DNA of 64,000 bases, taken from contig JAESUZ010000446.1 in the NCBI GenBank assembly GCA_017311185.1, positions 124,001-188,000 on the forward strand. The letters are read 5' to 3'. Made by a program: the position numbers and the translations under genes. Shown piece after piece: positions 1 through 12,575 of the stretch; the stretch's first letter is position 1; every line of letters begins with the position of its first letter. The notes beneath the pieces were generated by a model. It ran no database searches. It saw only the letters and a list, made by a program, of their open reading frames with translations, and had not been told where the DNA came from. This stretch comes from Proteles cristata cristata (lineage: Eukaryota > Chordata > Mammalia > Carnivora > Hyaenidae).

Positions 1-150
1 ACGTGGCCGAGGTGCGTGTGCGAGGCCGAGGGACAGCCTTCCCCGGACACCAACCTTGCTGGACCTCGCTTCTGGCCTCCCGGCTCCGGAACTGTGAGTA
101 ACTCTGTCGTGAGCCCCTGAGTCTGTGAGGTGTTGTTACAGCAGCTGGAG
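1..150 (+). repeat. 3' end of an ancient LTR-like mammalian repeat
   Basis: The text GCTCCGGAACTGTGAGTAA followed by GTCTGTGAGGTGTTGTTACA resembles the end of a common old mammalian LTR family that ends in a spliced-looking CCAGAACTGTGAG block and a GTTAYAGCAGC block. The same kind of ending is seen at 15190-15260. It is cut by the window edge, and family assignment needs a repeat library. Confidence 0.45.
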
Positions 151-635
151 CCCACCAGCCATGCCTGCCTTGTGTCCCGGGTGCGGGCGGCAGCCGGGAT
201 CGCGTCTCAACGGGCCTCTGTGTAAAGCAGCAGTTTCCATTCCGATCCTGCTATTTTTTTTTTACTGTTGTCTTCTTCTTAATTGGTTACTTTTGAAATC
301 AGCTTCCATTTTATCTGTGTGTTGTTCAGTCATTAAAAGTGTATTTAATTGGTCATTCCAAGCGTTTTTGAGGTGTGTGCTCTGTTTGGATACCAGAATC
401 GGAAAGCCGAATTGCCATCAGCCGCAGGCGGGGTTCTGGGGGCTCTGCCGGCACTGACTCCTGAGGGGCACCTGTGGAGTTGCCTCAGCGTTTCAAAGAC
501 TCTGGACAAGTTGCTGGGTGTATTGGAGCAGGAGAAGTGGGCTCCCTTTAAGTCCAGGTAGTGGATGAGACAAAAGAAGACTTGTGAGGAAAGATGGGCC
601 TGGTAATCATTTTTAGTTCCGACTTAAAATCCGGT

Positions 636-831
636 GGGGCGCCTGGGTGGCTCCGTCAGTTGGGCACCTGACTTCAGCTCAGTTCATGATCTTGTGGTTC
701 ATGGGTTTGAGCCCTGCGTCTGGCTCTGTGCTGACAGTTCAAGAGTCTGCTTCGGGTTCTGTGTCTCCCTTTCTCTCTCTGGCCCTCCTCTGCGCTCTCT
801 CTCAAAAATAAATGTTAAAAAAAATTTTTTA
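636..831 (+). repeat. Feliform tRNA-Lys SINE
   Basis: Head GGGGCGCCTGGGTGGCTCCG, box-B-like GGGTTTGAGCCCTGC, CT-rich stretch, and tail CTCAAAAATAAATGTTAAAA. Full length. Target duplication unclear. Confidence 0.9.
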
Positions 832-2280
832 ATCCACTGATAGCTTCCAATGTTGAAAGGTCTTACTCTGCCCCTCCTTTTCAATATAAGGATGACAAGA
901 CTGAAAATTATTTTCCTAAATGATTTTTAAAGCCAGCTGAGATAGGAGATGCCCGAATTCAAAACACCTGTGTTCTTGGTCCACTTCTTTTAGGTTTGTT
1001 AGCTTCCGGATCACACTGGGTTGTCTCCTTGATCCAAAAAGTTGCTGGGACGGCTCAGTGAGTGCAGATGGCTGTTACCAGATGTAATAGCATGCTGTAG
1101 GACCGAGAGTTATTTTCATTCTCTGTACTCCCACCGTAGGTGTTAATTTGCATCCTCAGAAAAGGGAAACCAGACTCTGCCTGTAATCCTAATCTTTAAT
1201 GATAGCTCTCAGGTGCTGCTTAGGTCTCTTTATTGGTTTTCGTGGAATCTCCTGGTTCAGGCAAGGGGTTCTCAGAGTCCAGTTTCTAACCAATTCTCCC
1301 TGGCGTCCGGCCTGTCATGGACTGGGGCCTGAGTCTTGCTTGGATGGTGAATTCTGTAGAGATGGTGACGGTCTGCATTCTGAGTTACAGAGTGAAAGAT
1401 AAGCCAGTATTTCCAGCAGACATGGGAACAGGATGTGCCAGGAGAGCTGATCCACAGCGTTTTAAATCCTGCCTGAGAGGCCCTCTCAGCAGCCAGTGGG
1501 CAGTGAGGGTCTCTGAGATGGAATGCTGTGGAAATGGAGTTTGGTATAGTACCTGGGCAGGGAATGGACTAAACAAATGGCCTGGGTATCAAGGGCTGTG
1601 GCTCCAAATCTCCCCGGTGACCAGTATTCCAAAAGACCTGTTAGAACATCTCACAAAAGTCCTGGCCTTCACAAACCACCAGAATCCAAGCAGGAGCTGC
1701 TCAGCCATAGACAGTGGTTTCTCCTTATTTCTCCTTTCTCTCCCTGCTTTTCACCCGGTATAGTCTGCAGCAGAACCCACCAGCCGGAGAGGAGGAGAAT
1801 AAGGATGTTGTTAACCACAACATGACCACATTCCCCTTCTCCAAAAATGAGTGGCTACCAGCCCTGAACCTGACCGAAGAAGAGGGATTAGAAGTCTTTG
1901 TGTTAGAGATCTGGTGGACATGATGACTTCTCTCCTGGGCTGAACAGTTGGACTTTCTCAGCTGAGACCATGTTTTATGGCTTAGGGGGGATGTGAGGTT
2001 TGTCTTTGGCTGAAGCGTTGTGCATCCGTCCAGGTGGGAAGGGGAAGACTCGCTGGACTGAGTAGGCTTAATGGGCATGATGGGAAACCAAAGGCTGAGT
2101 TTTAAGCCACAACTTGTGGTGGGCCAGTGTCCTTGCAAAGTGAGGGCTTCAAGAGTCATGGAACTGATTCCTGGGCATTTCTTATGTAAATTACACCCAT
2201 GAATGTTTATCTTCTCATTTTGGTATCTAATGTCCATCCTGTTGGTGCCTCACTTGAAATACATGGTGAGCATCCCATTT

Positions 2281-2500
2281 TTATTATTGTTATTATTTTT
2301 TAATGTTTTATTTATTTCTGAGAGAGACAACATGATCATGGGAGGGTCAGAGAGAAAGGGAGACACAGAATCTGAAGCAGGCTCCAGGCTCTGAGCTAGC
2401 TGTCAGCACAGATCCCGACATGGGGCTCAAACCCATGAACCGTGAGATCATCGCCTGAGCCGAAGTCGGACGCTTAACTGACTGAGCCACCTGGGCACCC
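2281..2500 (-). repeat. Feliform tRNA-Lys SINE, perfect 14-bp TSD
   Basis: Antisense copy from an AT-rich tail and TTATTTCTGAGAGAG to GAGCCACCTGGGCACCC. It is flanked by identical TGAGCATCCCATTT at 2267-2280 and 2501-2514. Confidence 0.95.
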
Positions 2501-2602
2501 TGAGCATCCCATTTAAATCCAGTTCAAGATGATTCCTGTTTACCCCATATAAATCAGAACCTAGAAATGAATGGGAGTACCAATCCAAATACCTAATACT
2601 CA

Positions 2603-2848
<246 letters not shown>

Positions 2849-3506
2849 TTAATAAACATGAGGTGGATGAGTGAAAACCCTGCTTAAACTTCTCAAGGCC
2901 ACTCAGCCAATCGTTGATGGGATGACAGAATGTGGTTTTAACACCTATCACACTGAAAACTGTAGCTTTTAAGAAGCTGATGCTAGAAATGAGTGGGCAG
3001 TGCCCAAATTGAGCAAACATTTTTTTTGTTTGTTTTAATTTCTCCTTTTCCTTTGGCCTTAAGAGCAACCACTGGCCTGTGCTGTTAGCCTTCATTTTCA
3101 CACCTATGAATGTGAGGTGTGGACTTGTGAGGACGTGGGTGGTAGATTAAGACCTAAGAAAGGAGTGTGAGTGTGGTGTTTGCTGTTCTGAGACTAAACC
3201 AAACCCACATGTTTTACTGATGTCTGTCCTGAGATTTTGCATCTGCTTTCAGTAGGTAACGCACATCCAGAGGTCATCTCCCTAAATCCATCCCTTACAG
3301 CCTGTCTGGCCACGGCTGTACAGCTAAGTCCCATCTGTGGTCAGGTGTAGTGAGCTTGCAGAAAGAGGCTAGGATAGCTGACTTCTGCTGCAGAAATCCT
3401 CTATCCTACAGTGATGTGCAGCTTAACAGCAGTGCTTTGAGCAGAGCTGGGCTGGTCTGTCCTTTAGGGAAGTGGACTTAAAATCCGGGATCCCACCTAA
3501 CTTTTA

Positions 3507-3707
3507 TTTTTTTAAAAAAGATTAAGCAGGGGAGAGGCAGAGAGAGAGAAAGAGAGAGAGAGAATTCCAAGCAGGCTCTGCGCTATCAGCACAGAGCCTG
3601 ACGCGGGGCTCAGAACTACGTCATGAGAACCATGAACCACGAGATCATGACCTGAGCTGAAACCAAGAGTCAGAGGCTTAGCTGGCTGAGCCACTCAGGC
3701 GCCCCCC
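3507..3707 (-). repeat. Feliform tRNA-Lys SINE
   Basis: Antisense copy ending GAGCCACTCAGGCGCCCC. It is flanked by CCACCTAACTTTTA and CCACCTGACTTTTA, a target duplication with one mismatch. Confidence 0.92.
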
Positions 3708-3867
3708 CACCTGACTTTTAAAAAGATCTCTATGCTTTCATCAGTCTACTATCTTGGCAGAAAAGACTGTATTCTGTGCTTTCAGCAGCTTCCTTGCTGA
3801 ACGTTGGAAGGCAGAGAGTGTACCTGTGACTTTTGTCATCCTAACAGACCAAGCTGCAAAATTTTCC

Positions 3868-4285
3868 ACTGCCATGCACGGTATCCATCAGCAGATGAAT
3901 GGATAAATGATGTAATATATAACAGTGGAACATTATTCAGCTTTAAAACAGAATGGAATCCTGACACGTGATCCAACCTAGATAAACCTTTGAGAACATT
4001 GTGCTAAATAAGCCAGACTCAAAAAGACCAATACTGTATGAATTCACTTATATGAGGCCCCTAGAGGAGTCTGATTTTTAGGGATAGAAAGAGGAATGGA
4101 GGTTGCTGAGGGCCTGGGGAAAATGGGGTTGTTTAATGGGAATAGTTTCTTGTGCCTGATGATAAAAAAAATTCTGGAGATTCGTTGTACAACGGTGTGA
4201 CTATACTTCGCATGACTGAATAACACTTAAGAATGGCAAGATGGTGTAGTTCATGGCATGTGTATTTTACCGCAGCTAAAACCAG
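3868..4285 (+). repeat. Old L1 3' end
   Basis: Contains the L1 ORF2-end wording CATCAGCAGATGAATGGATA followed by the 3' UTR run (CAGTGGAACATTATTCAGC, GGAGGTTGCTGAGGGC, GTGTGACTATACTTCGC). 5' truncated and diverged; no ORF remains. Confidence 0.8.
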
Positions 4286-5251
4286 TACATAGTAGGAACA
4301 CAGTAACCATTTGTTAAATGAAGAGAAGAAAACCTTGTGTTTCGTGACTGCTACTCCCAGGATGGGGTGGCGACAAGATGCTTTATTTCCAAAATGGAGA
4401 AGGAATGATCGTATTGAAGCACTAAATTAAAGAGCGAGGCTGGGACCCTCTGGAGATGGCCATCCTTTCCACGCTGCACTTGAAGATCTAGCTCAGTAAA
4501 CACGTAAACGCACGGGTCCCTTTACTGTTAGAGGTCCTCATGTGAAACGGAATTGCTTCTTACACGGGCCTGTGCAATACGTGCTGGATGGGCAGCAAGG
4601 ATGGCCTTAGGATAGAAAGATGATGTTACACTCTAGACGTCCTAGTATTTTCTGGTAAAGCTGCCAGTCTGGGTGCTGGTGTAGGCTTTGATACGGTGGA
4701 CTGATGTGGACATCTGACCCCTCTGAGTGCCACCCCACGCGGGGCCTGTCCTTGGGGAATGAGCTCCGTCCGGACCGAGGCTCGGGGTACGATGGCAGTG
4801 TCTCCCAACACAAGAGTTGATAAGCCACAACGAAACCGTGACGGCCGTACAACGTTTGGAGTCCTACCCCTGGTTTAGTCCCCTACTGTACAGTGGGGGG
4901 CAGACTCCCTCACCCCTCTGTGTCTCATCTGTTTAAAAAAAAATGCTAACATCTGGCTGACTTATTACTGGGTTATTGTGAGAATCCACTGAAAAGCAGG
5001 GAAGATGCCGTGCTTTTTCCTATGGACATGGCGGCACGTTCTAGGAGAAGCACCTGTCTTGATCAGCTGGTACCTATTTGTGAAAACAAAGATCAAGTTG
5101 CAAACAGAATTTTGCCATCTGCCCCTGACTTCCAGCGTAAAACTGCTAGCTGGTACCCTTCATAAAGTTAGCTTTAAAGTTTAACGATGGACTGTTCCTT
5201 ATGGCAAAATTTAAAAGTAGGTCCAGAGAGAGTGATAAAGATGTGTGTGTG

Positions 5252-5254
<3 letters not shown>

Positions 5255-5285
<31 letters not shown>

Positions 5286-5310
5286 CTCTCTCTCTCTCTC
5301 TCTCTCTCCC
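5255..5310. repeat. Compound microsatellite (CA)n-(CT)n
   Basis: About 13 CA units directly followed by about 13 CT units and a short C run. A GTGTGTGTGCG block just before it (5241-5253) can pair with the CA part. The ORFs read through it on both strands are artefacts. Confidence 0.97.
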
Positions 5311-5913
5311 CCCTTAGTTCAGGTAAATTTGTCTCAAGTGGGGCCTGGTTCACACGCAATTCCCAAGTTCTGTCACAAGGGGGAGCCCAAAACAACCTGA
5401 AACTGCTCTGAGCATCCTGTCTCTAAACAACTTCATTTGGAAGACAGATGAAAAGGAATTTGGAGGACAGAAGACAGCTGTGGCGGAAATGAAGCCTTCC
5501 AGGGCGAGATGATGTTAATAAAGAATTTATGTTAGGAGGAAGAAGCAAAATGCAGATCCACACTGCCAGAAGAGAAAGTTTGAAGTATGCTGACACACGT
5601 TAGGTATCTGCCCTACGTAATGGGCTATTTAGTAAGAATTCCTGAGGTAGATCTTGGGATCCCGGCTTAACAAAGGACAGTGGTTGGGCTTCAGGACGTT
5701 ACCTGTCTTATTTAAGATCTCCTCGTTAGCTGAAGCTATGTGCTGAATCCTGGACCTTGGGAGATTTTTGCCATATGATGTTCCCCTCATATTTAATGTT
5801 TCCTGGATTAAACATCAACCTTATAAGGTCATGCTCACACTGTCTATATTTCTAATGAAACTGGTGGGGAAACACTGGCTGCAGCGGCCCCTTTTTCTGT
5901 CTCAGCCCCTGCT

Positions 5914-6143
5914 GCCTTTTAAAAAATTGTTTATTGAGAGGAGAGAATGATCAGGAGAAAGGCAAAGGGGGGTGGGAGAGAGAAGAGAATGAGCAGCGGA
6001 GAGGCAGAGAGATAAGGAGAAAGAGAGAGAGTCCCAGACAGACTCCGGAGCACAGATCTCCACAGGGCTTGATCTCCAGAACCGTGAGCTCGTGACCTAA
6101 GCTGAAGTCAGACGCTTAGCTGACTGAGTCCCCCCAGACGCCC
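5914..6143 (-). repeat. Feliform tRNA-Lys SINE, perfect 17-bp TSD
   Basis: Antisense copy with a GA-rich body and a decayed head (GAGTCCCCCCAGACGCCCC). It is flanked by identical CTGTCTCAGCCCCTGCT at 5897-5913 and 6144-6160, so the boundaries are firm despite the divergence. Confidence 0.93.
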
Positions 6144-7414
6144 CTGTCTCAGCCCCTGCTTCTTATGGCCTCACCCTCTTTTGTCCTGTTCCCTGCCTGC
6201 ATCTTTAATGACTCAGACACTAAAGACGCTGCCACTTTATGTCAGAGTCTCTCTCTCCAACAGTGAGCACCTTCTGCAATTCCATCTGCCTGGTGCAGCT
6301 AGTGAGTTAGGTCCATATAAAGCCCACTGTGTTGGTGTGTGCTCATAGTGCACTTGGTGACCACTTGGTCCCTTTATAGTTTTGGTCCCCAAGTGACTCC
6401 TGGTCTCTCTGGGGAGCTGCTCCTGCATATTGGAACCTACATGGGTTTACTAAGTGGTTAGTATGTATTAGACCGTAGGGTGTTTCTCCATTTAACTGTT
6501 TCCCTAGTCTTGTCAAAATGAGCTCAGACCCCCAGTTACGTGTTAGACCCTTGGTCCTATAGCCGGAAGACACAGGGAGCTGTTGGGTTTTAGGTCTTGG
6601 GAGAGAGACATGGACAGGGACACTCCCCAGCTTTGGGGAGTGCACTGTTTATTTCTATGCATCATTCCTAATGCCGCTCTGAGACACATTTACTTCTGTA
6701 ATTTGGGCTCTCTTATCGGGAGATCCCAGTGTCTGCCAGGTGGGCTTCATGGCCCTTATCCGGCTCTGTGCTCCTGTGTGTTTCTAACGCCTTGCCTGCT
6801 CTCGCTGTCTCTTGTTTGCCACAAAGTCCCCTTCCTGGGGATAACAACCAGATACACATAAAAACAGTACTAGGCAGCATATACTTAGAAACACGATAAC
6901 GGAAAGTTAAATTACTAAGGTTCAAAGGCAGGAGAGCATACCTACTTTAAAGAAATTTTTTTAAGTTTATTTTTGAGAGACAGATGCAGACACATAGAAC
7001 CTAAGAAAATGGCAGCAGAGAGCTCTCTCTCAGTCTCCGTACAAGTTCACTCACATTATAAAGATGCTAAAACAGTGTCCTTAGTTATGACGAGAAGTTA
7101 GCTCAAAAGTCAGATGTATCAAAGACCTTGTTTTGAATTATGGAACAATGTGAATTACAACCACCACTGTCAACAATGAACCTGGCCTAAAGGACATATT
7201 GTAAAGTCGAAGTGATGCCCTGCTTTTGTGAGCTCCCTGTCCAGCTATGATAGCCGGTGAAACCAAGAATTAAAAAACTAATCAGACCTTTGAGTCATGG
7301 AGTGTTTAACCAAGGAACACTTGGTTTAATCTTAGGAAGTTATTTAATCTCATTATTTTAACAAGGGATAAACTATTAATAAACAATAAAATTTAGTTAT
7401 TTAAAGTAATTATA

Positions 7415-7618
7415 GGGGCGCCTGGCTGGCTCTGTCGTTTAAGCATCTGACTTCACCTTAGGTCATGATCTCCCAGTTCATGAGTTCAAGTCCTGCGTTG
7501 GTCTCTGTGCTGACAGAGCCTGGTGCCTGCTTCAGATTCTGTGTCTCCCTCTCTCTCTCTGCCCCTCCCCTGATCACTCTCTGTCATTCTCTCTCAAAAA
7601 TAAATATTTAAAAAATTA
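7415..7618 (+). repeat. Feliform tRNA-Lys SINE
   Basis: Head GGGGCGCCTGGCTGGCTCTG, middle GGCTCTGTG-like block (TCTCTGTGCTGACAGAGCC), CT-rich stretch, and tail TCTCAAAAATAAATATTT. Full length. Confidence 0.9.
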
Positions 7619-8299
7619 AAATGTATATTTCATTTTAATTTCAACCTGATTATATTCTTCTATATGCATATTTTATAATCTAGACTATATTAGTTGGCAA
7701 TAATGTATGAGATTCATATACAATATATATACACTGGGGATGTCTTTTTTAAACTAATGAGGGAGGGTCTTTTACAAAAACTTGGGACTACGTAGAGGGT
7801 ACCCTGGCAGTTGGATGGTGACAGAGAGGAAAGCCAGAGGGTGTCCCCAGAGCCCAGATGAGAGCTGCTCAGGGCCTGGAGTAGGGTAGCAGCAGGAAGT
7901 GGGGGAAGGAATTGGAGAAGCATTGGGAGTCAGATCAATGGGATTCACTTTGAGATTCGAGGAAGAATCAAGGGAGATTCTTAATTCAGTCACAAGATTG
8001 GTGGTGTGGAAAGCATAGATGTTCCTGAGGTCTATATCTAGATCATCTTGGTGTTTGCACTTGGGAAGGGTAAGAAAGAAAGAAAACTTGGATTAGAAAG
8101 AAAACTTAGATTCTGGTTTTCTGGTGAGGTTACTAGGTGGATGAGTGTGTAATTTATTAAGAAGGAGATGAAGGGAAAGGGGGTGGTGGGTGAGCAAAGT
8201 GAGTTTGAGACCTGTTACATTTGAATGCCCTGTGACAGCTGCGGCAAGAAGTTTGGGCTGACCGTATTGACTTTGGAGTTAAAACCATAGCCTTAAATT

Positions 8300-8347
8300 T
8301 TTTTTTAATAGTTTATTGTCAAGTTGGTTTCCATATTACACCCTGTG
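8300..8347 (-). repeat. Minimal (48-bp) L1 3'-end insertion with perfect 18-bp TSD
   Basis: A T-run followed by TTTATTGTCAAGTTGGTTTCC and TTACACCCTGTG, the reverse complement of the extreme 3' end of the carnivore L1s seen at 46680 and 62815. It is flanked on both sides by AAACCATAGCCTTAAATT (8282-8299 and 8348-8365). Confidence 0.9.
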
Positions 8348-8744
8348 AAACCATAGCCTTAAATTAACTACTGCTCACAGAGAAAATACAGGAAAAAGAC
8401 AAGCACCCTGGAAGGTAAGAGGCAGAAGATGCCAAGAGAGAAGTCAGTCGCTAACACTAAATTCTGGCAGGTGCAGAAGCAGACAGAACCAGGGAAAAGA
8501 TCTGGCATGAGGTGTTTACAGACCGGAAAGTCGAAGGTCATAATTTCTGGTTGACCAGCAGCCAGTCTTGCATGTAAACAAGGTTCAATCAAAATTAAAT
8601 ACCAAATAAGCACAGGACAAAGCCACATATTTCTTAAACTCAGGGCACCACAATTATGCTAGTGATGACAGACTTGCTAATTTTTGACCCAGGAAACCAG
8701 AAGTCCATCACTACCAAGCAGCCATCCCCCTTTATGCATTTATT

Positions 8745-8860
8745 AATATTCATTCATTCTTCCCAAAGGTATTTTATTAGCAACTTAATGCGCCGAGCCC
8801 TGTGCTCAGTCCTTGGATATAAAAGAAGATGGCATGAACCCACACATGAAATAACAAGAC
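8745..8860 (-). repeat. L2-like fragment
   Basis: ATTCATTCATTC followed by a TTTTATTAGCAACTTAATG block and CCCTGTGCTCAGTCCTTGG, resembling the reversed L2 3' end. Ancient and diverged. Confidence 0.6.
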
Positions 8861-9008
8861 ACAGAACTGGACACATGTACTGATATCCATTCCCTGGTTC
8901 AGGTGTTGTGCCATCGCTATAGAAGATGTAGCCACTGGGGGAAATGGGTGAAGGGTGAATATAGGTGACATTTCTGAATCTATGATTTCAAAGTAGTACA
9001 GGGATTTT

Positions 9009-9238
9009 ATTTTTTTTACTTTTTAAAAATATTTATTTTTGAGAGAGAGAGAGAGAGACAGAGCACAAGCAGGGGAGGGGCAGAGAGACAGGGAGACACA
9101 GAATCTGACGCAGGCTCCAGGTTTTGAGCTGTCAGCACAGAGCCCGACACAGCATAGAGGGGTTCGAACTTGGAACTGGTGAGATCATGACCTGAGCCAA
9201 AGTCAGACACTTAACTGACTGAGCCACCCTGGTGCCTT
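9009..9238 (-). repeat. Feliform tRNA-Lys SINE
   Basis: Antisense copy from TTATTTTTGAGAGAGAG to GAGCCACCCTGGTGCC. It is flanked by TAGTACAGGGATTTTA and TAGTACAGAGATTTTA, a 16-bp target duplication with one mismatch. Confidence 0.95.
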
Positions 9239-9921
9239 ATAGTACAGAGATTTTAAAAAGTGGATAGCTTGACTTTAGAGCAATCATCCACTACTCAGGG
9301 AGATTGAGATTAAAAAGCAATTAAGAAGGGCCAAGTGGTAAGGGGGTGTCAAACCACCCTCAGGGGAGCAGCTGGGGAGGACTCCATAGCAAGGGAGGGC
9401 ACATGGATAGAGTAGGAATGATGGATGAATGCCTTCTGAGCAAATGCCATTCTTCTAAGGGCTCTGCGTATGAGAACTATACTCCATTTTTTATTTTTTT
9501 TTAAACTTCCATAGGCTCACCCGTTTTTGACTTAGAATAACATGGGCCATAAATATCCTCCTTCAACAGAAGAGGGGTTGGGGTCAGTAGACTCTAGCAA
9601 TCATTCTATGGCCACACAATGGTAGCTTGGAAACCATAGTTCAGGCTTTTCTGGTCCCAAGATGAAACCACGTGACTTAGGTGGATATGTAAGAGCCTGT
9701 TCAGTGTCCACCTGGTTCTTCACCATCATTTCCTCTGCTTGGTCTGAGTAGAGGGTATACAGTTTAAGTCTGTGGTGGGAGGAGCCATACTGAGGAGGAC
9801 ATGCTGAGCCAGTCACGACTTGGGGAGCCCACCATCCATGCAATAGTAACAGTCCCCGTGTGTGGCCGCATTCATGAACTACTCAGAAAAACAAATACAA
9901 ATCCTGAAACAAACTAATTTA

Positions 9922-10188
<267 letters not shown>

Positions 10189-10854
10189 TCACTTCAATAT
10201 GGACATTTTTTGTTAAAATAGAATTGCCACGTGAGGGGTGGTCACTTGTCACATCACAGCCTGAGTCACCAGGGGTGCGTGCTTGCTGGCCCTCCTCTCC
10301 CTTTCAACCCTGTTCTTCAATCTCCAGCTCTGCCCGTGGGCTCACTGCCGTCTCCTAGGTCTTTCCTCCTTGACCTGCATCTCATGCTCTGCGACTTCAC
10401 CAATAGCCCTTCTCAGGCCAGGTCTCTCTTCTCAGGCTTGGCTCTGACAGGCTTTGGTCTCCCCCATGCCCAGTAAAGCATGTGACACATCTCTGGAGCT
10501 ATGTAAGGATGGCTGTGTGGGTGGTGGAACGGGGAATGTAATGGGTAGGTAATGGGGAATCTCTCCAGTGTAGCATCCTTCGGTTTTAAGGGGCCTTCAA
10601 GAAACAATATTGGGATGTAAAGAACAGCTAGTTATGAAATGTCTTCAGGGGTTCATGGTTGGGGATATGCCATAGGGTGGGATTTAACACACCTGCCCAC
10701 CTGTGTACAAGATAGCGGTAGAGATGGCATCAACTCTTCAACTGGTTGTTCTGATTTACCAAGGAGTGCAGCTCAGTATGATAACAAAGGTAAGATACAG
10801 ACCTGAGGCTCTTTACCCAGTACCTTTCTTTCATGACAAGGGAATAAAGGCCTG

Positions 10855-11044
10855 AAAAACTCACCTTCTGCAATTCTCCAAGTATTTCTGTTTCTTCATG
10901 GATAAATTTTACTGCATCTAATTCCAAGACTAACTGAAGGAGGCTTCTCTTAACTAATAATTCTGGAACCAGAATCCATCTGATGCCAGAAACCATGTCA
11001 AACAATTCCTCTTTCTTTCGGGAACCAATATCCTTGTAAAGCAC
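10855..11044 (-). other. Unassigned exon-like ORF segment
   Basis: On the minus strand a 104-codon ORF runs 11044-10730. Its first 60 or so codons look coding in composition (KDIGSRKKEELFDMVSG, then LVLELDAVKFIHEETEILGE). The coding-looking part ends at about 10864 with CAGAAG directly followed by GTGAGTTT, a strong splice-donor match. An upstream AG (TTTACAAG at about 11037) is a poor acceptor. It is in the sense orientation of PRKCQ but matches no PKC segment. It could be a cryptic exon, a decayed exon of a transposon or pseudogene, or chance. Confidence 0.25.
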
Positions 11045-11562
11045 CCATAGGGTATTGGGGCTTGATAAGATTTTTAAAAAGCCAGATTATGCCTCCTTGT
11101 GATTATACCTAGAACATAATTGATATTACTACCCATAATGATTCTGAATATTTGAAAAGTGAACTCAACTTTTGTCTTGTCTTTCCTTCACTGAGTTAAG
11201 AATTTCATTCCTCATGTGGCCTGGTTTTCAGAATGCTTTGGCATTCTGGCCCCTTCCCTCCAAGCTTGAACTTATCAAAACTTGGTGCTGAGATTGGAAC
11301 CAGTATCCTCCAGATGCACAAATATGTTGGCGCTGATGACAGTGGCACTGTTGGGTTGTGTCACGACCCCCTTGCCTATCCCTGCTATGGCCCAGCCACT
11401 GCCCTGTTAGGTTCCAACACTCGGTCACAGTAGGGGTAACAGCGAACTTACTATAAACTAAAACCTTCAGGTGTCTTTTCTTTTCCTACACAAACTGCCG
11501 TCGTACCAGTTTCGTCTCATTCTGTACCTGTGAAATTGAGGTTTGTAAAGATCATCCAAGTG

Positions 11563-11760
11563 TGGGGCTCCTGGTGGCTCATTGGGTTAAGCATCCAACT
11601 CTTGGTTTCGGCTCAGATCACGATCTCATGGTTCATGAATTTGAGTCCCACTTTGGGCTCTGTGCTGACAGTGCAGAGTCTGCTTGAGATTCTCTCTCTC
11701 CCTCTTTCTCTGCCTCTCTCCCACTTGCTCTGTCTCTCTCTCAAAAATAAACTTAAAAAA
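11563..11760 (+). repeat. Feliform tRNA-Lys SINE, perfect 14-bp TSD
   Basis: Head TGGGGCTCCTGGTGGCTCAT, tail TCTCAAAAATAAACTTAAA. Identical AGATCATCCAAGTG flanks it at 11549-11562 and 11761-11774. Confidence 0.95.
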
Positions 11761-12464
11761 AGATCATCCAAGTGCTAACATTTGACATCAATGACTTAAA
11801 TTTTTTTTCTGTTTTTTTTTTTTTTTATATATATAAAACATCCAGTTTTCTTTTCCTTTATGTCCTCCGCCCATGAATTTCTGAACTTTCTGAAACCTAA
11901 GTCTAGGATGTGTGGTCAGCGACGCGGCCACGGTCTTCCTTATTAGTAAAGGTGACTTAGGAGAGAATAGGAACAGCTATTGTGCTCACTCTTTCTGTAC
12001 CTCCTGTTAGAGAACTGGCTTAAAATATCCTTCTCAAAGACCCTGCTCCCAAAGGGCCTTGCAAATATCCCTGTCTCCTTCAGTTTAGTTCATGTGACTG
12101 GACTCAACTGGATGATTCAGGTTTTCTCTTTGGGCATGCTGGGATTGTGAGAAGGCAGCACTGATCTGTCTCGGTGAGGACACTGGTAATTAGGGCTACT
12201 GATGGATGCCCCTAGCATGGCCTTAGAGGGACAGAAGACCAGGTAGAGGAGGAACATGAAGGGGCTAGGCCAAAGCAGGAACAGACAGAAACCCAAAGAG
12301 AGACCGTGAGGAGAGAGAAGCAACTTTGGGCTCTAATGGGTTTACCTTCTTAGTTCCAGTTTCTCAAGGAGGCTGAGATTTCACTTAAGCCAAACCGTGA
12401 GTGATCTACTATCGTTTGTCATCAATATTCATATTAGACTTAAGTTCCCATCACTATCTGCTGT

Positions 12465-12575
12465 GCCTCTCTGTGAGCTTCATGAGGGTGGAAATGGGTA
12501 TTGTCTGCGGTACTGTGACAGCTTTGGCAGGAGGCCAGCATGTACAGAGCATTCAATAAATGTCTGCTGAATGAA
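12465..12575 (+). repeat. L2 3' end
   Basis: GTGAGCTTCATGAGGGTGGA followed by ATTCAATAAATGTCTGCTGA is the characteristic L2 3' terminus. Ancient fragment. Confidence 0.75.

Noticed and set aside
1317..2237. ORFs of 148 (+) and 170 (-) codons
   Set aside because: They overlap on opposite strands, have low-complexity composition and no recognisable motif.
5174..5411. ORFs with HTHT, SLSL or CVCV repeats
   Set aside because: Direct translation of the CA/CT microsatellite.
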